Assembly: GCA_000733355.1 (NCBI GenBank)
Contig: JNVV01000002.1
Location: 1,529,590-1,593,589 of the forward strand
Source: Falciphora oryzae
Lineage: Eukaryota; Ascomycota; Sordariomycetes; Magnaporthales; Magnaporthaceae
Reading direction: 5' to 3'
DNA: 64,000 nt
Position 1 is the first letter of the stretch. Each line of letters opens with the position of its first letter. The notes beneath the pieces are model-generated. The model saw only the letters and a list, made by a program, of their open reading frames with translations, had not been told where the DNA came from and ran no database searches. Shown piece after piece: positions 22,538-33,079 of this stretch. The position numbers were made by a program, and so were the translations under genes.

Positions 22538-23731
22538 TCACACATCCCAGCCATCCTTGGTCGCCGGAACGAAGACGAGGCCATCACCGCCCGACGTCCA
22601 TGTGCAGTCAAGACTGAGAATGCGGCGGCGGGTGGCGGTGTAGAGAAGGAGATACATGTGGCCCAGTACGTGACCGAACGAAAACAGGCGTATGCTGTCG
22701 GTTGCAGCATTCCGCTTGAGCCACACTCCCCAGCCGGCGCGGCCCTCGCCGACGTAGCGTGCGAGGTAGCCCCAAGTCTCCTTCTTGGCCTTGGGGTCCC
22801 AGCCCGAACACGCGAGCTCCCAGAAGCCGCGCTCCGTCGGCCGCGGCTCTCTCCCCTGTAGGAGCTGTCTCTTAGACACAAACCGCCTTATTAGGCCAAG
22901 GTCGGAGTCTAGCTTGATGAGGTTGTACGTGAGCAGGCTCGATGGCTCCAGATCGTCGCACGAGCCATCGGGCTCCGGTGCGAACACTTCAAGGACTCCT
23001 GCCAGCTTTGTCGCCAGGCCTCCTTGTCTAGCGGCCCTAGCCTCGTGTGGGAGCTTGGGGCGGCTAGGGCCAACGTCGCTAAGGCTTTTTGTCATCAGAA
23101 GCTCCCGGGGCTGTGGTGAGGACCCCACTCTCTCTGCAGAGAGGGGCTCGGAGTCGGCTCGGCCCGAGGACGGCGCGGTGTCATCGCCATCATGCTCGCC
23201 ATCGTCACCGAAGTCATCGCCAAAGTCGTCACCGAAGTCGGTACTGTCGGAGTCGAGGCCGGCTGCGCTCGTGTCTGTGTCTCGACGGCGAGGAGATAAT
23301 GATGGCAGTGACGATGACGGCGACTCACGATTTGGCGGGCTGTCGGTTCCCTGCGAGGACCGAATCCTTAGGCGCAAATGGTGAAAGGGCTGAGAATTCT
23401 CAGCCTCGCTGGGCGGTACAGACAGGGACGACTGCGAATCTGCGGCCAAGGCCTCGCCGTCCGGACATGAATGTAGTGCGGGAGGGGGAGAGCCAGCATT
23501 ATCCCAAACACCCTCAAATGAGAGCTGCGGGGAGTCGATGGCCTCGGCGGACGACGGACAGTTGGCGCTGCTGTCGCCGTCCCTAGCGGGCACCAGGTGA
23601 GTTGTCCGGGCCAGCTGGAAGTCGAGATACGCACTGGCCAGAGCCCGGTAGTAGGCGTCGTGCAGAGCCCTGCTTGGAGCGGCAGCATGCACCAGGATCT
23701 CTGTTTCTGCCTCGGCCCATGCGGCGTCCAT
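22538..23731 (-). CDS. Uncharacterised fungal protein with acidic repeat and conserved C-terminus
   Basis: Not recognised. A 397-residue single-exon reading from the ATG at 23731; the open frame extends upstream to a GTG at 23806, so an upstream exon is possible. The N-terminal 45 residues (MDAAWAEAETEILVHAAA...ALASAYLDFQLART) look helical. The middle is disordered, Ser/Asp-rich, with three DFGDD repeats. The last 150 residues look folded: SSLLTYNLIKLDSDLGLIRR, a Trp-rich RGFWELACSGWDPKAKKETW block, then YVGEGRAGWGVWLKRNA and a hydrophobic LGHMYLLLYTATRRRILSL stretch that could be a membrane-facing helix or buried strand. Divergent from ERG26. Confidence 0.7.
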   Translation of the reverse strand: MDAAWAEAETEILVHAAAPSRALHDAYYRALASAYLDFQLARTTHLVPARDGDSSANCPSSAEAIDSPQLSFEGVWDNAGSPPPALHSCPDGEALAADSQSSLSVPPSEAENSQPFHHLRLRIRSSQGTDSPPNRESPSSSLPSLSPRRRDTDTSAAGLDSDSTDFGDDFGDDFGDDGEHDGDDTAPSSGRADSEPLSAERVGSSPQPRELLMTKSLSDVGPSRPKLPHEARAARQGGLATKLAGVLEVFAPEPDGSCDDLEPSSLLTYNLIKLDSDLGLIRRFVSKRQLLQGREPRPTERGFWELACSGWDPKAKKETWGYLARYVGEGRAGWGVWLKRNAATDSIRLFSFGHVLGHMYLLLYTATRRRILSLDCTWTSGGDGLVFVPATKDGWDV

Positions 23732-24416
23732 ATCCAAAAGGCTTGGGCGCTGATGAGCGCCCAAGGCTGGGCAATTAGAAGTCCTGACAGCTCCTGCCGC
23801 TGTCACGGGAGTGGTGCTTCCAGGTCCATCACGGACGGGACCAGGGACAGCCTAGCGCAAGCGATTATTGTCTCTCACGGCCGTTCTTTCACACGGGGGG
23901 GAGGATGCACCATCAAGGCCGCCCGCCGTGGCCGTTCACGCAGAGCCGTGGGCGCCCCAAGGGCCGTGGACTGTAAAGTCAGTGGAGCGTGATAGGTGGC
24001 ATGAGGGCCCTGCAGCGCTAGTGTTGGGCCTTAGGTAATCCAAATTTTCCGCTGAGGGCGCCTGTGGTCGTTACCCAATGGAACGGCACCGAGACATGAT
24101 GGGACGCCGCCCCTACATAAGTGCTCTAATTGGATCCATGTCCAAATACCCGTAGCTTTTTCCCGCCAGATCTGGCCGTGGCCGCCTCGACCCCAACTTT
24201 GCTCGTCCCACGACAACGCCCGATCCAGACACTCGACGAGGTACCTACTTGGGCACAAACCTGGGCTCAAAGACATATAATTCGTGCGCCGCCCTCCAAC
24301 CAATCTCGACGACCAATCCCGACTCGGGACCAGGCCAGGCCTGCTATCGACCGCCGCCGCTCCTCCCCCGTTGACCGACCCGGAACGGCCCACATCGCGA
24401 CGCCAGGGCCAGGACA
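23732..24416. other. Bidirectional promoter region, orphan / ERG26
   Basis: A 685-base spacer. A CATATAA element near 24274-24280 lies about 140 bases before the ERG26 start and could be its TATA box. No other feature seen. Confidence 0.45.
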
Positions 24417-25526
24417 ATGGCATCAGAAACAAAATTCAACCTGGGCAGGGTGCTCGTCATCGGCGGGTGCGGGTTCCTGGGCCACCACGTGGTGCGCATG
24501 CTGGTCGAGGGCTATCAGTGCTCCGTCTCGGTCATCGACCTGCGCTGCACCCGCAACCGCCGCCCCGAGTCGGACGGCGTGCGCTACGTCGACGCCGACA
24601 TCACCGACGCCGCCCGCCTCATCTCCGTCTTCGAGGACATCAAGCCCGACGTCGTCATCCACACCGCCAGCCCCCTCGCCCAGGGCGACGACAAGGCCAG
24701 CCACGACCTCTTCCGCCGCGTCAACGTCGACGGCACCGCCGCCGTCGTCGAGGCCTGCCGCGCCGCCGCCGTCAAGGCCCTCGTCTTCACCAGCTCCGCC
24801 AGCGTCATCAGCGACAACCACTCGGACCTCATCAACGCAGACGAGCGCTGGCCCGTCATCCGCGGCGCCGACCAGTCCGAGTACTACTCCGAGACCAAGG
24901 CCGCGGCCGAGGAGATCGTCATCAAGGCCAACGAGCCCTCCAAGCTGCTGACCGTCGCCATCCGCCCAGCCGGCATCATCGGCGAGGGCGACGCCATGGC
25001 CATCCAGAAGATGGTCCAGGCCTACCAGGAGGGCCGGTGGAATGTCCAGGTCGGCGACAACAACAACATCTTCGACTTCACCTACGTCGGCAACGTGGCC
25101 CACGCCCACCTCCTAGCCGCGCGCGCCCTCCTGCTCACGTATGAGTCCACCACGGCCCCGTTGGACCACGAGCGCGTCGACGGCGAGGTCTTCCTCGTCA
25201 CCAACGACTCGCCCCTGTACTTCTGGGACTTCTGCCGCATGGTCTGGAAGGCCGCCGGCTCCCCGCACGGCACCGACAGCGTCTGGACCCTCCCGCGCGA
25301 AGTCGGCCTTGCCCTGGGCTGGTTGAGCGAGACGGTCTGCTGGCTCATCGGAAAGCCGCCAACATTCAACCGCCAGCGCATCACCTATAGCTGCATGACG
25401 CGCTACTACGACATCACCAAGGCAAAGAGGCGCCTAGGCTACAAGCCCATTGTGTCGCTCGAGGAGGGCGTGAGGAGAGGTGTCGCCGACTGCCTGAGTC
25501 GACAACAAGCCGGCGCGGCCAAGTAG
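24417..25526 (+). CDS. ERG26: Sterol-4-alpha-carboxylate 3-dehydrogenase (Erg26)
   Basis: C-4 decarboxylating step of ergosterol synthesis: oxidises the 3-hydroxyl of 4-carboxysterols with NAD(P)+ and releases CO2, in the ER together with Erg25 and Erg27. Intronless, 369 residues, family length. The Rossmann motif GGCGFLG is at residues 16-22. A TSSASV strand (about 125-130) carries the catalytic serine/threonine region, and the YSETK motif supplies Tyr157 and Lys161. RPAGIIGEGD and FDFTYVGNVAHAHLLA are typical of the 3-beta-HSD/Erg26 family. The C-terminal half contains the hydrophobic LGWLSETVCWLIGKPP segment that probably docks on the ER membrane. Third positions are almost all C or G. Confidence 0.95.
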   Translation: MASETKFNLGRVLVIGGCGFLGHHVVRMLVEGYQCSVSVIDLRCTRNRRPESDGVRYVDADITDAARLISVFEDIKPDVVIHTASPLAQGDDKASHDLFRRVNVDGTAAVVEACRAAAVKALVFTSSASVISDNHSDLINADERWPVIRGADQSEYYSETKAAAEEIVIKANEPSKLLTVAIRPAGIIGEGDAMAIQKMVQAYQEGRWNVQVGDNNNIFDFTYVGNVAHAHLLAARALLLTYESTTAPLDHERVDGEVFLVTNDSPLYFWDFCRMVWKAAGSPHGTDSVWTLPREVGLALGWLSETVCWLIGKPPTFNRQRITYSCMTRYYDITKAKRRLGYKPIVSLEEGVRRGVADCLSRQQAGAAK

Positions 25527-26654
25527 GGCCCAGGAAATCGTCTTTAATAATTGTCTTGTACTGTTTCCACTTGGCTCATTTTTTGCCAGTGCTGAGGGGC
25601 AACCATTGGCGGAATTCACATATACTTCCTCTATATAAACTACAGGACCTCCACTAATATACCTTTTGCCTACCCATCTACTGCCTATCCAACTCGCTTG
25701 CTCGACCTTAGAGCGTTGCAGGCCGTCTATAGTGCGTTCGACTTCACGACGATGTGCGCCAACGTGCCGCTGCAGAAAGGGGTTGTGAGTAGCCCATGCA
25801 GGCAACGTGGGTATATAAGTAGGTGTGCCGAGACCGCAAAGACAGCCTGCAATAAATACACATTGTCCCAACTCAAATTCCTGTGCGAAGCAGATGCCAC
25901 CGTGGGCAGTTGGTTTAGATCCAGACTGACAGGTGAATTGAAGATACCAGCAACCATGTTCTTGCCAAGGTGGAATGTGACAAGCGTCTCTTCCGCACAA
26001 GGTGACAAGAATACTGTAAGAAAAGCATGAGGAGGAGGCAAAACGCGGTGCGCAGTACGAGGTCGTGGGTTTCGGTCCCGGAGAAGGAGGGCGATGCATA
26101 TATGCTTCGTATTGCTCTACACCCAAAGTATGAGTGTCTCTAGTAAAAGCAGCAGTGAAGAAGCATCATAAAAAGGGGTAGGCCACGTAGCGCATGGAAG
26201 GGTATATCGAAGTCCATCTCATGGACTATGTTATGCACGGAGGTGTGCCAACAGGCAACGACGGATAATCCGATTGCTGCGAACCGGAAAAGATGGAAGA
26301 GGTACCGGGGAAACCATGAACAAAGGAAATAAGAAGGGACACAAAAAAAAAGCAAGAAAAAAAAACCCCAAAAGGGAGATATATAGAATAAAAAGAGGAA
26401 AAGGTGAAAAGAGGTTAGAAAGAAAAGGGGAAAAAAGTAAAAGGGGGATGGCGGCGTGCAAGACGGGGACGAGCAGAAGACATGGCGTCTGAGAAAAGAA
26501 GCTGCAGGCGAGGAAAGATAGGGAGATAAGAAGACCAGAGAACAAAGACGAAAAATCTGATGGAGCTCGGCCGTAAAAATGGCTTTTTTTTTCGGTTATT
26601 CTTTTCCTTTTCAATGTTTCCAACGAGCCATCCATACACCCAGATATGCAGTCA
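25527..26654. other. Intergenic, convergent ERG26 / LRG1
   Basis: 1.1 kb with no gene. The part from about 26300 to 26470 is nearly all purine on the + strand. TATATAA-like words occur at about 25632 and 25812, but no coding frame follows them. Confidence 0.55.
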
Positions 26655-29600
26655 TCACCCTGTCCCTGTGACGCCGACCGAACTATTTTGTCTGCTCCAT
26701 CCCGAGTTGCGCCATTCACGCCGCTGGCCACGGTCCTGACCGTCTGGCGTCATCCCCGGGGGTTCAAACTCGTTTCCGTATGGTGACGGGTGCCCCTCTT
26801 CAGGCGGCGGGCCCCTCGGCTTTCCCGGTGGCGTGTGTTGGTGCTGATGGTGACCGGGAGCAGCATAGGGCGCGTTGGGTTCCTGCACTGGCCGCACACT
26901 CCGTTCGTCCTGCCAAACCGAGGGGTCCGTATCCACTCGCTTGGCGAACGGTCGGTTGGGCGTGTCATGCCTCCCGACGATTTCAGCCTCCCCGTGCGGG
27001 CGCTGGCCTCCGCCATTCATCAGAGGCCGGTCGCCGAACCTTTTCAGTATTTCCTTGGTTGTTATCTCGCCGTTGTTGTTGAATAGTGAAGGGTCGTTGA
27101 GGATGTCGACCAGGTCATCGGGAACCTAGAAAAACCGAAGGGGGAGAGGGGGTCATTGTTAGCCTGTACGTCGAGAGAGATACAGGGATAGAAAGGCATA
27201 TGGAGAAGAAAAGAGAAGAAAAAAAACACGTACCAAGCACATCTCTTCTATGTATGTGATGATGTCCTCAACCGCCGTGATGGCAAACATGGGGTCGCTG
27301 TCCAGAGTGAGGGCTTTGGAGCTTGTGTAGAGGATGTTGGGCGCAATAACAGTTGACAAGTTCTTGACATCCATCTTGGAGCCCGACTCGTCATCAACCT
27401 GGTGAAAGGTACCTGCCCACTTTAGGAAGCAGAACAGGATCTCGAGACAGTCCCGGTGGCACTTGGGTAGCAGGCAGCATATCAGGTGTAGGCACTGCCG
27501 TCGCTTCTCGGGATCGGGCAGCTTCGCGGCGGCCAGCCACAGCCGATATAGCTTGTGCGTCATCAGCGGGTCCGGGAGGTCCCTCAGGTAGCGCTTCAAG
27601 AGAGCGGCCACCTGGACGACCGTTTGGCCACTGAGGTTCACGCTGTCGCAGCCGTCCCGGTCGATCTTCTCGCAGAGCTCGCTGAGCTTCTTGATGTTGC
27701 CGTTCTTCCTGAACACGCCCTCGACCGAAAGATCCATCTGCCTCATGGTCGCGACGATGTCGTCGACTACGGCAGGGATCCGCAGGGTGCCTGGCCCGAC
27801 GCCATCGGTCGAGTCGGCGCCGTCACGATCGATTATTATCTCCAGAGGCACCCCGAAGACGCCCTTCTTCTTGATGTTCTTCTTTCCATCGTTCTTGAAT
27901 GCCTTGCCGAATTTGTTCCAGAAGGTCGCCGGTTTCCTCGACTCGATAAACCCAAGGAGCTCCTCGAGCGAAAACTCGCTCTCGAGCATCGGGTGCATGG
28001 TCAGGACGGCAAGGTGTCGAACAATGAAGTACTCGAGTCCCGACAGCTCTGAGAAGTACTTCCTACCACCAATCCCGATGCCCCGCTGTGGCGACGGCTC
28101 GCCAGCCCGGCGGGGGTCGGCGTCCCGTCCCGGCGAGACCCCCCGCTGCTGGTTCGACCCAAAATTCGGCTCCGTGGCGGGCGATCGGAACAGTTCCTGG
28201 CGGGCAAAAGCGTTGGGTCTCTGCTCGCGAGCCTGCTCGGCGGCAACGATGCGTGGAATGTCGTCCAGCGTCAAGGCATCCTGGTTGCCGAGCATCGTGT
28301 CCGTGGTCCCTTCGTCAGCCGGGCCCCTGTCCTCGACAATCTGAAACCCGGGCTTGGTGGGGTCGGTCCCCCCCGCGCCTCCTGCAGAGCCCGGCCTCGT
28401 GCCCTCCGGTCCGTCCATGATTCGCGACGTCCTGGCCTTCCTGAAGCTTGACGATAGCGTCTTGTCCAGTCGCGTGCTCCTCAACCTCCTAACATCATTG
28501 AGGGTGCTCTCGTACGACGACTCGCGCTGATGCTCCTTCCCGCCACCATACGACTTGGACCTCGCATCGCCCCGGAGATGCGGCGCGTCTCGGCTGCCGT
28601 CGAGCGAGTCGTACCCATTCGCTCCCGGCTCCTCCGAAACCTGCGGGAGCGCGCCAGTGCTCCGAAGAATCTCCAACAGCCTCGCCAAAGCAACCTTGAG
28701 CAAGAACACATACTGCTGCAGCTTGGTGACCTTGGTAAACCCGTGGGCCTGATCACCGTGGTACGAGCCACAGTTGCTGCAGAAGATCTTCTGGTCGTAA
28801 GGACTAAATCTTGCGTCCTGCACGCTCCGGCCCAGCTCTTTGCCGCATCGGCTGCACGCAACACAGGCCAAGTGCCAACGCTTGTCGTCGAGCTTTGCGC
28901 ACTCATCCTCGATCGGCTTACGACAGAGGGTGCACTGGTCCGAGTCGTTCGCGGATAACCGAGACACGCCACCCGTGATCTGGAAGGCGGGCTCGTCATT
29001 CTTGAGACTCTCGAGGTTACCCAGGTCATCCAAGAATTGGTACAGCCCGTCTGACGTGCCTCGCTCCTTCTCTATCCGAAGCGCCCCCTGCAGACATATG
29101 CGGATCAACAACTTGAGGTAGTGCGCCAGGCCGGTGACTAGAGATAGCAGTTCCTGCGTGACGCCGAGCTTCCGGACGTCTTTGTCCTGGGCCTTTGATA
29201 GGAGCGAGAAGAAGGCGACGATTTTTTTGCACAGCAACTTTGCTTCCCTCCCGTACGACAAGCCTGCAGGGGGTTCGGGTAGGAATGTCAGCGACGAGGC
29301 CCGGCCAGTGTTTACAGTGGGCGGCGTACCTTTGATATCAAGCCTTGCCATAGCTCCGTCAAGCCCGTCGGCAGACTTGAACAGAATGTCGACGTGCCAT
29401 ATGAACTTCTTGGCAACCATGACACCCTCGACATAAGCACCATTGCTGACGTGCAGGAGCATGTCCGAAATACAGGCCGCCGAGGATTCCTCGAAAGTCG
29501 AGAGCACGCTCCAGATTCGGTACACCTTTTCCTCCATGCGCTCCTCGCCCTCCTTGACGAGCTCACGACTGGCCTTCTCGTCTTCATGCTGCTGGGGCTC

Positions 29601-30707
29601 GGCCGGGGCGTCCTGGGGCGGTGTGAGGCGGACGTTCCAGAACTTGTGGATCATGTAGCACTCGGGGTGCCAGTGCTGGTTCTGGCCGTTGCGGTAGATC
29701 TCGACGAACTGCTTCAGGATGGCGGTCTGGCAGCCATTGCACTTCTGGGCAAACTGGGTCGAGTAGTGGTAGTGGCAGTAGACGCTGCCATCATGCTCGT
29801 AGTAGCTGTCCTGGGCACCAAAGACGGTCTCGCAGAGGGAGCAGGTAAAATGATCGACGTGGTACTTGCGATCTAAAGCTGTTATGTAGGACCCTCGCAG
29901 AGCATTGCCGCACTGGAAACAGAGCAGGCCAAGGCGGCGAAAGTAATCCTTCTCGCACAAGGGATACTGTCCGCCGTTTTCGTCGTCGGCGGGGAAGAAT
30001 TTTGACGCTACTATTTGGCCGCAGTCCTGGAGAGGAGAAACTCACGGCGGGTCAGTTTGAGGAACGGTGAGGAGAGGGGGTAGATAGAGACGGGCAGATC
30101 ACCAAGCAAAGTGCGTGTAGGAATGAAAAAAAAAAAAAAAAAAAAAAAACCGCGAAGATTACAAAAATGACAAGCCGGAGGGGCAAAAGCAAAAGTAGGC
30201 AATGATGCATGAAAAACGAAAGAAAACAATTATGAGAACAGAATGATGCCCCAAAAGACATCGCGAACAAGCAAGGGGGAAAGGGATGCACAGCTGGCCG
30301 GGTCCAGAAGAAGATGTACTCACCCTGCACTTGAAGCAATCTAGGTGAAATGTGCCATCCAGAGCCCTCACGAACTGGCCGGTCAAGGCTTCGCCGCACT
30401 TTTGACAAATGCGCATCTGACCGCTGGCCGAACGGCCATTCCTCGGCCTCGATCGGTTTCTCTCCCCACTGCGGCTGCGGTCGTCTCGGACGTTGTCACC
30501 GCCCCGACCAGGGCCCGGGCCGGGACTCGGCGCCCAAGAGGGCGACGGGTTACGGCCATGCCCGCCGTTTGGGCGGCCCGGGCCCGGGCCCGTTGCCTGG
30601 CCTTGGAAGTCGCGGTCGGGTTGGTAGGGCGCCTCTCCCGGGGCCAGGCGATCGCTGCGGCCGCGGTCGTGGAGAGGCAGGCCACCTTCGGGATCTGGTG
30701 CAGACAT
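26655..30707 (-). CDS. LRG1: LIM-domain Rho GTPase-activating protein (Lrg1)
   Basis: Negative regulator of Rho1-type GTPase in cell-wall integrity and polar tip growth. Exons 30324-30707, 29330-30026, 27234-29263 and 26655-27125 give 1193 residues. LIM1 (about 98-156) opens ICQKCGEALTGQFVRALDG and is split by the 297-nt first intron exactly after FKCR. LIM2 (about 164-225) follows directly. LIM3 (about 471-528) opens CTLCRKPIEDEC. The RhoGAP domain (about 830-1030) has the arginine finger in VEGVFRKNGNIKKL (about Arg879), then LLKRYLRDLPDPLM and NLSTVIAPNIL. The second intron is 66 nt, in frame and stop-free; its removal restores LDIK-GLSYGREAKLLC. The N- and C-termini are disordered, with Pro/Gly/His-rich stretches. 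Confidence 0.95.
30126..30149. repeat. A24 homopolymer in LRG1 intron 1
   Basis: Twenty-four consecutive A on the + strand, which is a T run in the transcribed pre-mRNA of LRG1 intron 1. Confidence 0.9.
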
Positions 30708-33079
30708 GGCGGGCCTGCGGTGAGGAGGGTGGCCTACTCCAGCGACGACACGCGAGGACGGTGGCTCGCAGAGGCGGGTTTGGAGGCGAGGGGGTGATTG
30801 ATCAGGGAGGGCGTTCGCTATGTCAGACACCGACCCAAAGCCCGATTGGCTGGGGGCGTCGACATCAATCGACGAGAGTCGTGGCGCCCATGAACCAGGC
30901 TGCCCGCCTTTCCTGCTCAATCACGGCCGCGCGAGGACGACGGCTATGTGTCGGTCGGGGCTCCGGGCCTGTCAAGGTCGACGGTGGCGGGGGCCTGGGG
31001 ATAAACTAAATGGCAGGGACCGCGGAGGGATCGAGCGAGGGAATATGGATGACGCGGGAAATTGAAAACTGATTACGGGTTGGGTCTCGAGGGCGCCGTC
31101 GAGTTGGAGGGGCGCAGCTCGATCAATCGACGGCGACGGATCCTGGCCGTGTCGGGCTGAATTTGGTCCTCGCTTCTTCAGCAAAGGGGGTCGGTCAAGA
31201 GTGCTGGCAGGTGACGAGCAGTGCCAACGAGTGGCAGGCCTGCAGCAACGGGTGCAGGTGCCTCTGCCAGGCGTGAAGTGATGGGCAACCCCGTGCCAGG
31301 AAGAGCACGGTACACGGCACACGGTACACGGTATCCAGCTCCCCACCCAGGCAGTGGGTGCCTTAGGTAAGAAGAAGGGGTCAATCTGTGTGGGTTGTGC
31401 CGAAGTGGGGAGGCATCCGGGATGCCCAGTACCGGCGGCAAAAAGGCAGGCTGGAATCCCCGCCGTCCAGCGCAGCCTGGGAGATGCATACACTGCTTAG
31501 TGGAGACCTAGTTCGTGCTCGTCCACCGAGCACAAGGGCGGCCGACATGCGACGAGTCGACACTGCGGACAAGCCTCCAGTCAGACAGGACGACATGCAC
31601 GGTGCGGTATCAACCTGCCAGCCGTTTGTGCTTTAGTGCCCTCTCCTTTGTCAATCTAGGCGGACTGTCCAGGTCAGATCAGTTGGACCCTGGGGACTCA
31701 AACCCATCACCACCAGCCAGGGGTGCCAGCAGCCCGTCATCCCAACTCTAATGACTATCACCGTTCTTTAAATTGACTTGGGGCTTCACCAAGGGACCTG
31801 TTTGCCTATCTATATTTCACCTGCAGCTACTTGATGGGAGACGAAAACCTGATGCTGGCAGCCCGCGTTACTTGAGTTTTGCAGCGCCCCATGTGGCCTC
31901 CATCCGTGCCTCTAGGTAGTAGAAGCCATAGGTATTCCCTTGTTTCTCCGTGTCGCCGACACCACGAACAATCCAATGTAAGCATCGTGCTGTGTGTTTG
32001 CCGTATCCAGGCTGCGTTGTTGACTAGCCCCCGCTCATCTCAGGTCATGGTGTCGTCGGACTTTTTTTTTTATATTCTCTTTCTCTTCCCGCGCTCCCAG
32101 TCCCCATCTGCGAGATATTTTCGGGACTGCAGGCCGGTGGCGGTAGGATCAAGACCCTTGAAAGTCTGACCGTTCAGGTCCATCTACGTCCGCGTCCATA
32201 CGTCTTGGCAATCAACAGTCATTCTTAGTTCGGGCTCTTCACCTTCGAACCCCTCCCCGTCATCTCATCGTTAGCGACTGGTCGCCCAGACGGATGCAGT
32301 TTGGCACTAAGCGTAGAAGCTTATACAAACGTGGCAAGCATCCTGGACGCTGCGTGTGTCTGGTTGCATTGACCGTTCTTGAAGCCAAATTCGCTCCAGA
32401 GGCTAGCAAAGCGCAAAACAGAACATCAATTCCTCTCCTGCCTCATTTCAAAATCTCGTAAGCACAGCAGCTAAGATGCCTTGAATACCATTGCACCCAT
32501 CATCCAAGCCAGCGCCCATGAGAAACAACCTGCTACAGCGGCGCCCAACATTATACCGTCGGGTCAGTCAAGAGCAGGTCTCTGTATACAAGGCCATACC
32601 CGAGGGACCTGCCCGGGTGCCAGTGCCCCGTCTCATTCGAGGAGTGGCAGAGCTTGGCCACAGGCCCAGCGGTTCGGAGAATATAATACCTGCCTAGGTA
32701 AGTTGGTATAAGACACCGAACCATCGCTTACATTCTATCTAGATACAGGCAACGGTTGGCCACGTGTCGACCCCAGTCATGTATTATCCATACATCGGAT
32801 GCAGTGAAGCGATGAGTCGAAAGATTGAAGATCGAGACTGTTTGACTCTAACGCCAACGCATCTCAAGGGTATATATCTCTTATTATTATTATTCCTCGT
32901 TGAGTGGCGCGTATGCCAACGAAGTGTTCCAGGTCATCCAGTAGCATACCACCATTCCTTGTTTCCTCCCGAAACTACTCGCGTCCAAATATTATTCCCG
33001 CCAAGGATAATGCACCTAGCAATCTGTGTGCAAGTCCGCCGGCTGCTCGCCATGTTTGTCGTGTACGTCCTCCCGATTC
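30708..33079. other. Long gene-free spacer upstream of LRG1
   Basis: 2.4 kb, the largest internal gap. No open frame here has recognisable protein character on either strand. TAGGTA-type motifs are at 31911 and 32693. It probably carries the LRG1 promoter and the 3' flank of the membrane-protein gene; an unrecognised non-coding RNA cannot be excluded. Confidence 0.5.

Noticed and set aside
26055..26095. T-arm-like text GGGTTTCGGTCCCGG, possible tRNA
   Set aside because: No A box, anticodon arm or acceptor stem could be folded around it, and the B-box core is imperfect.
31690..31725. Minus-strand GGGTTTGAGTCCC, possible tRNA T-arm
   Set aside because: The core differs from GGTTCGANTCC and no cloverleaf fits.
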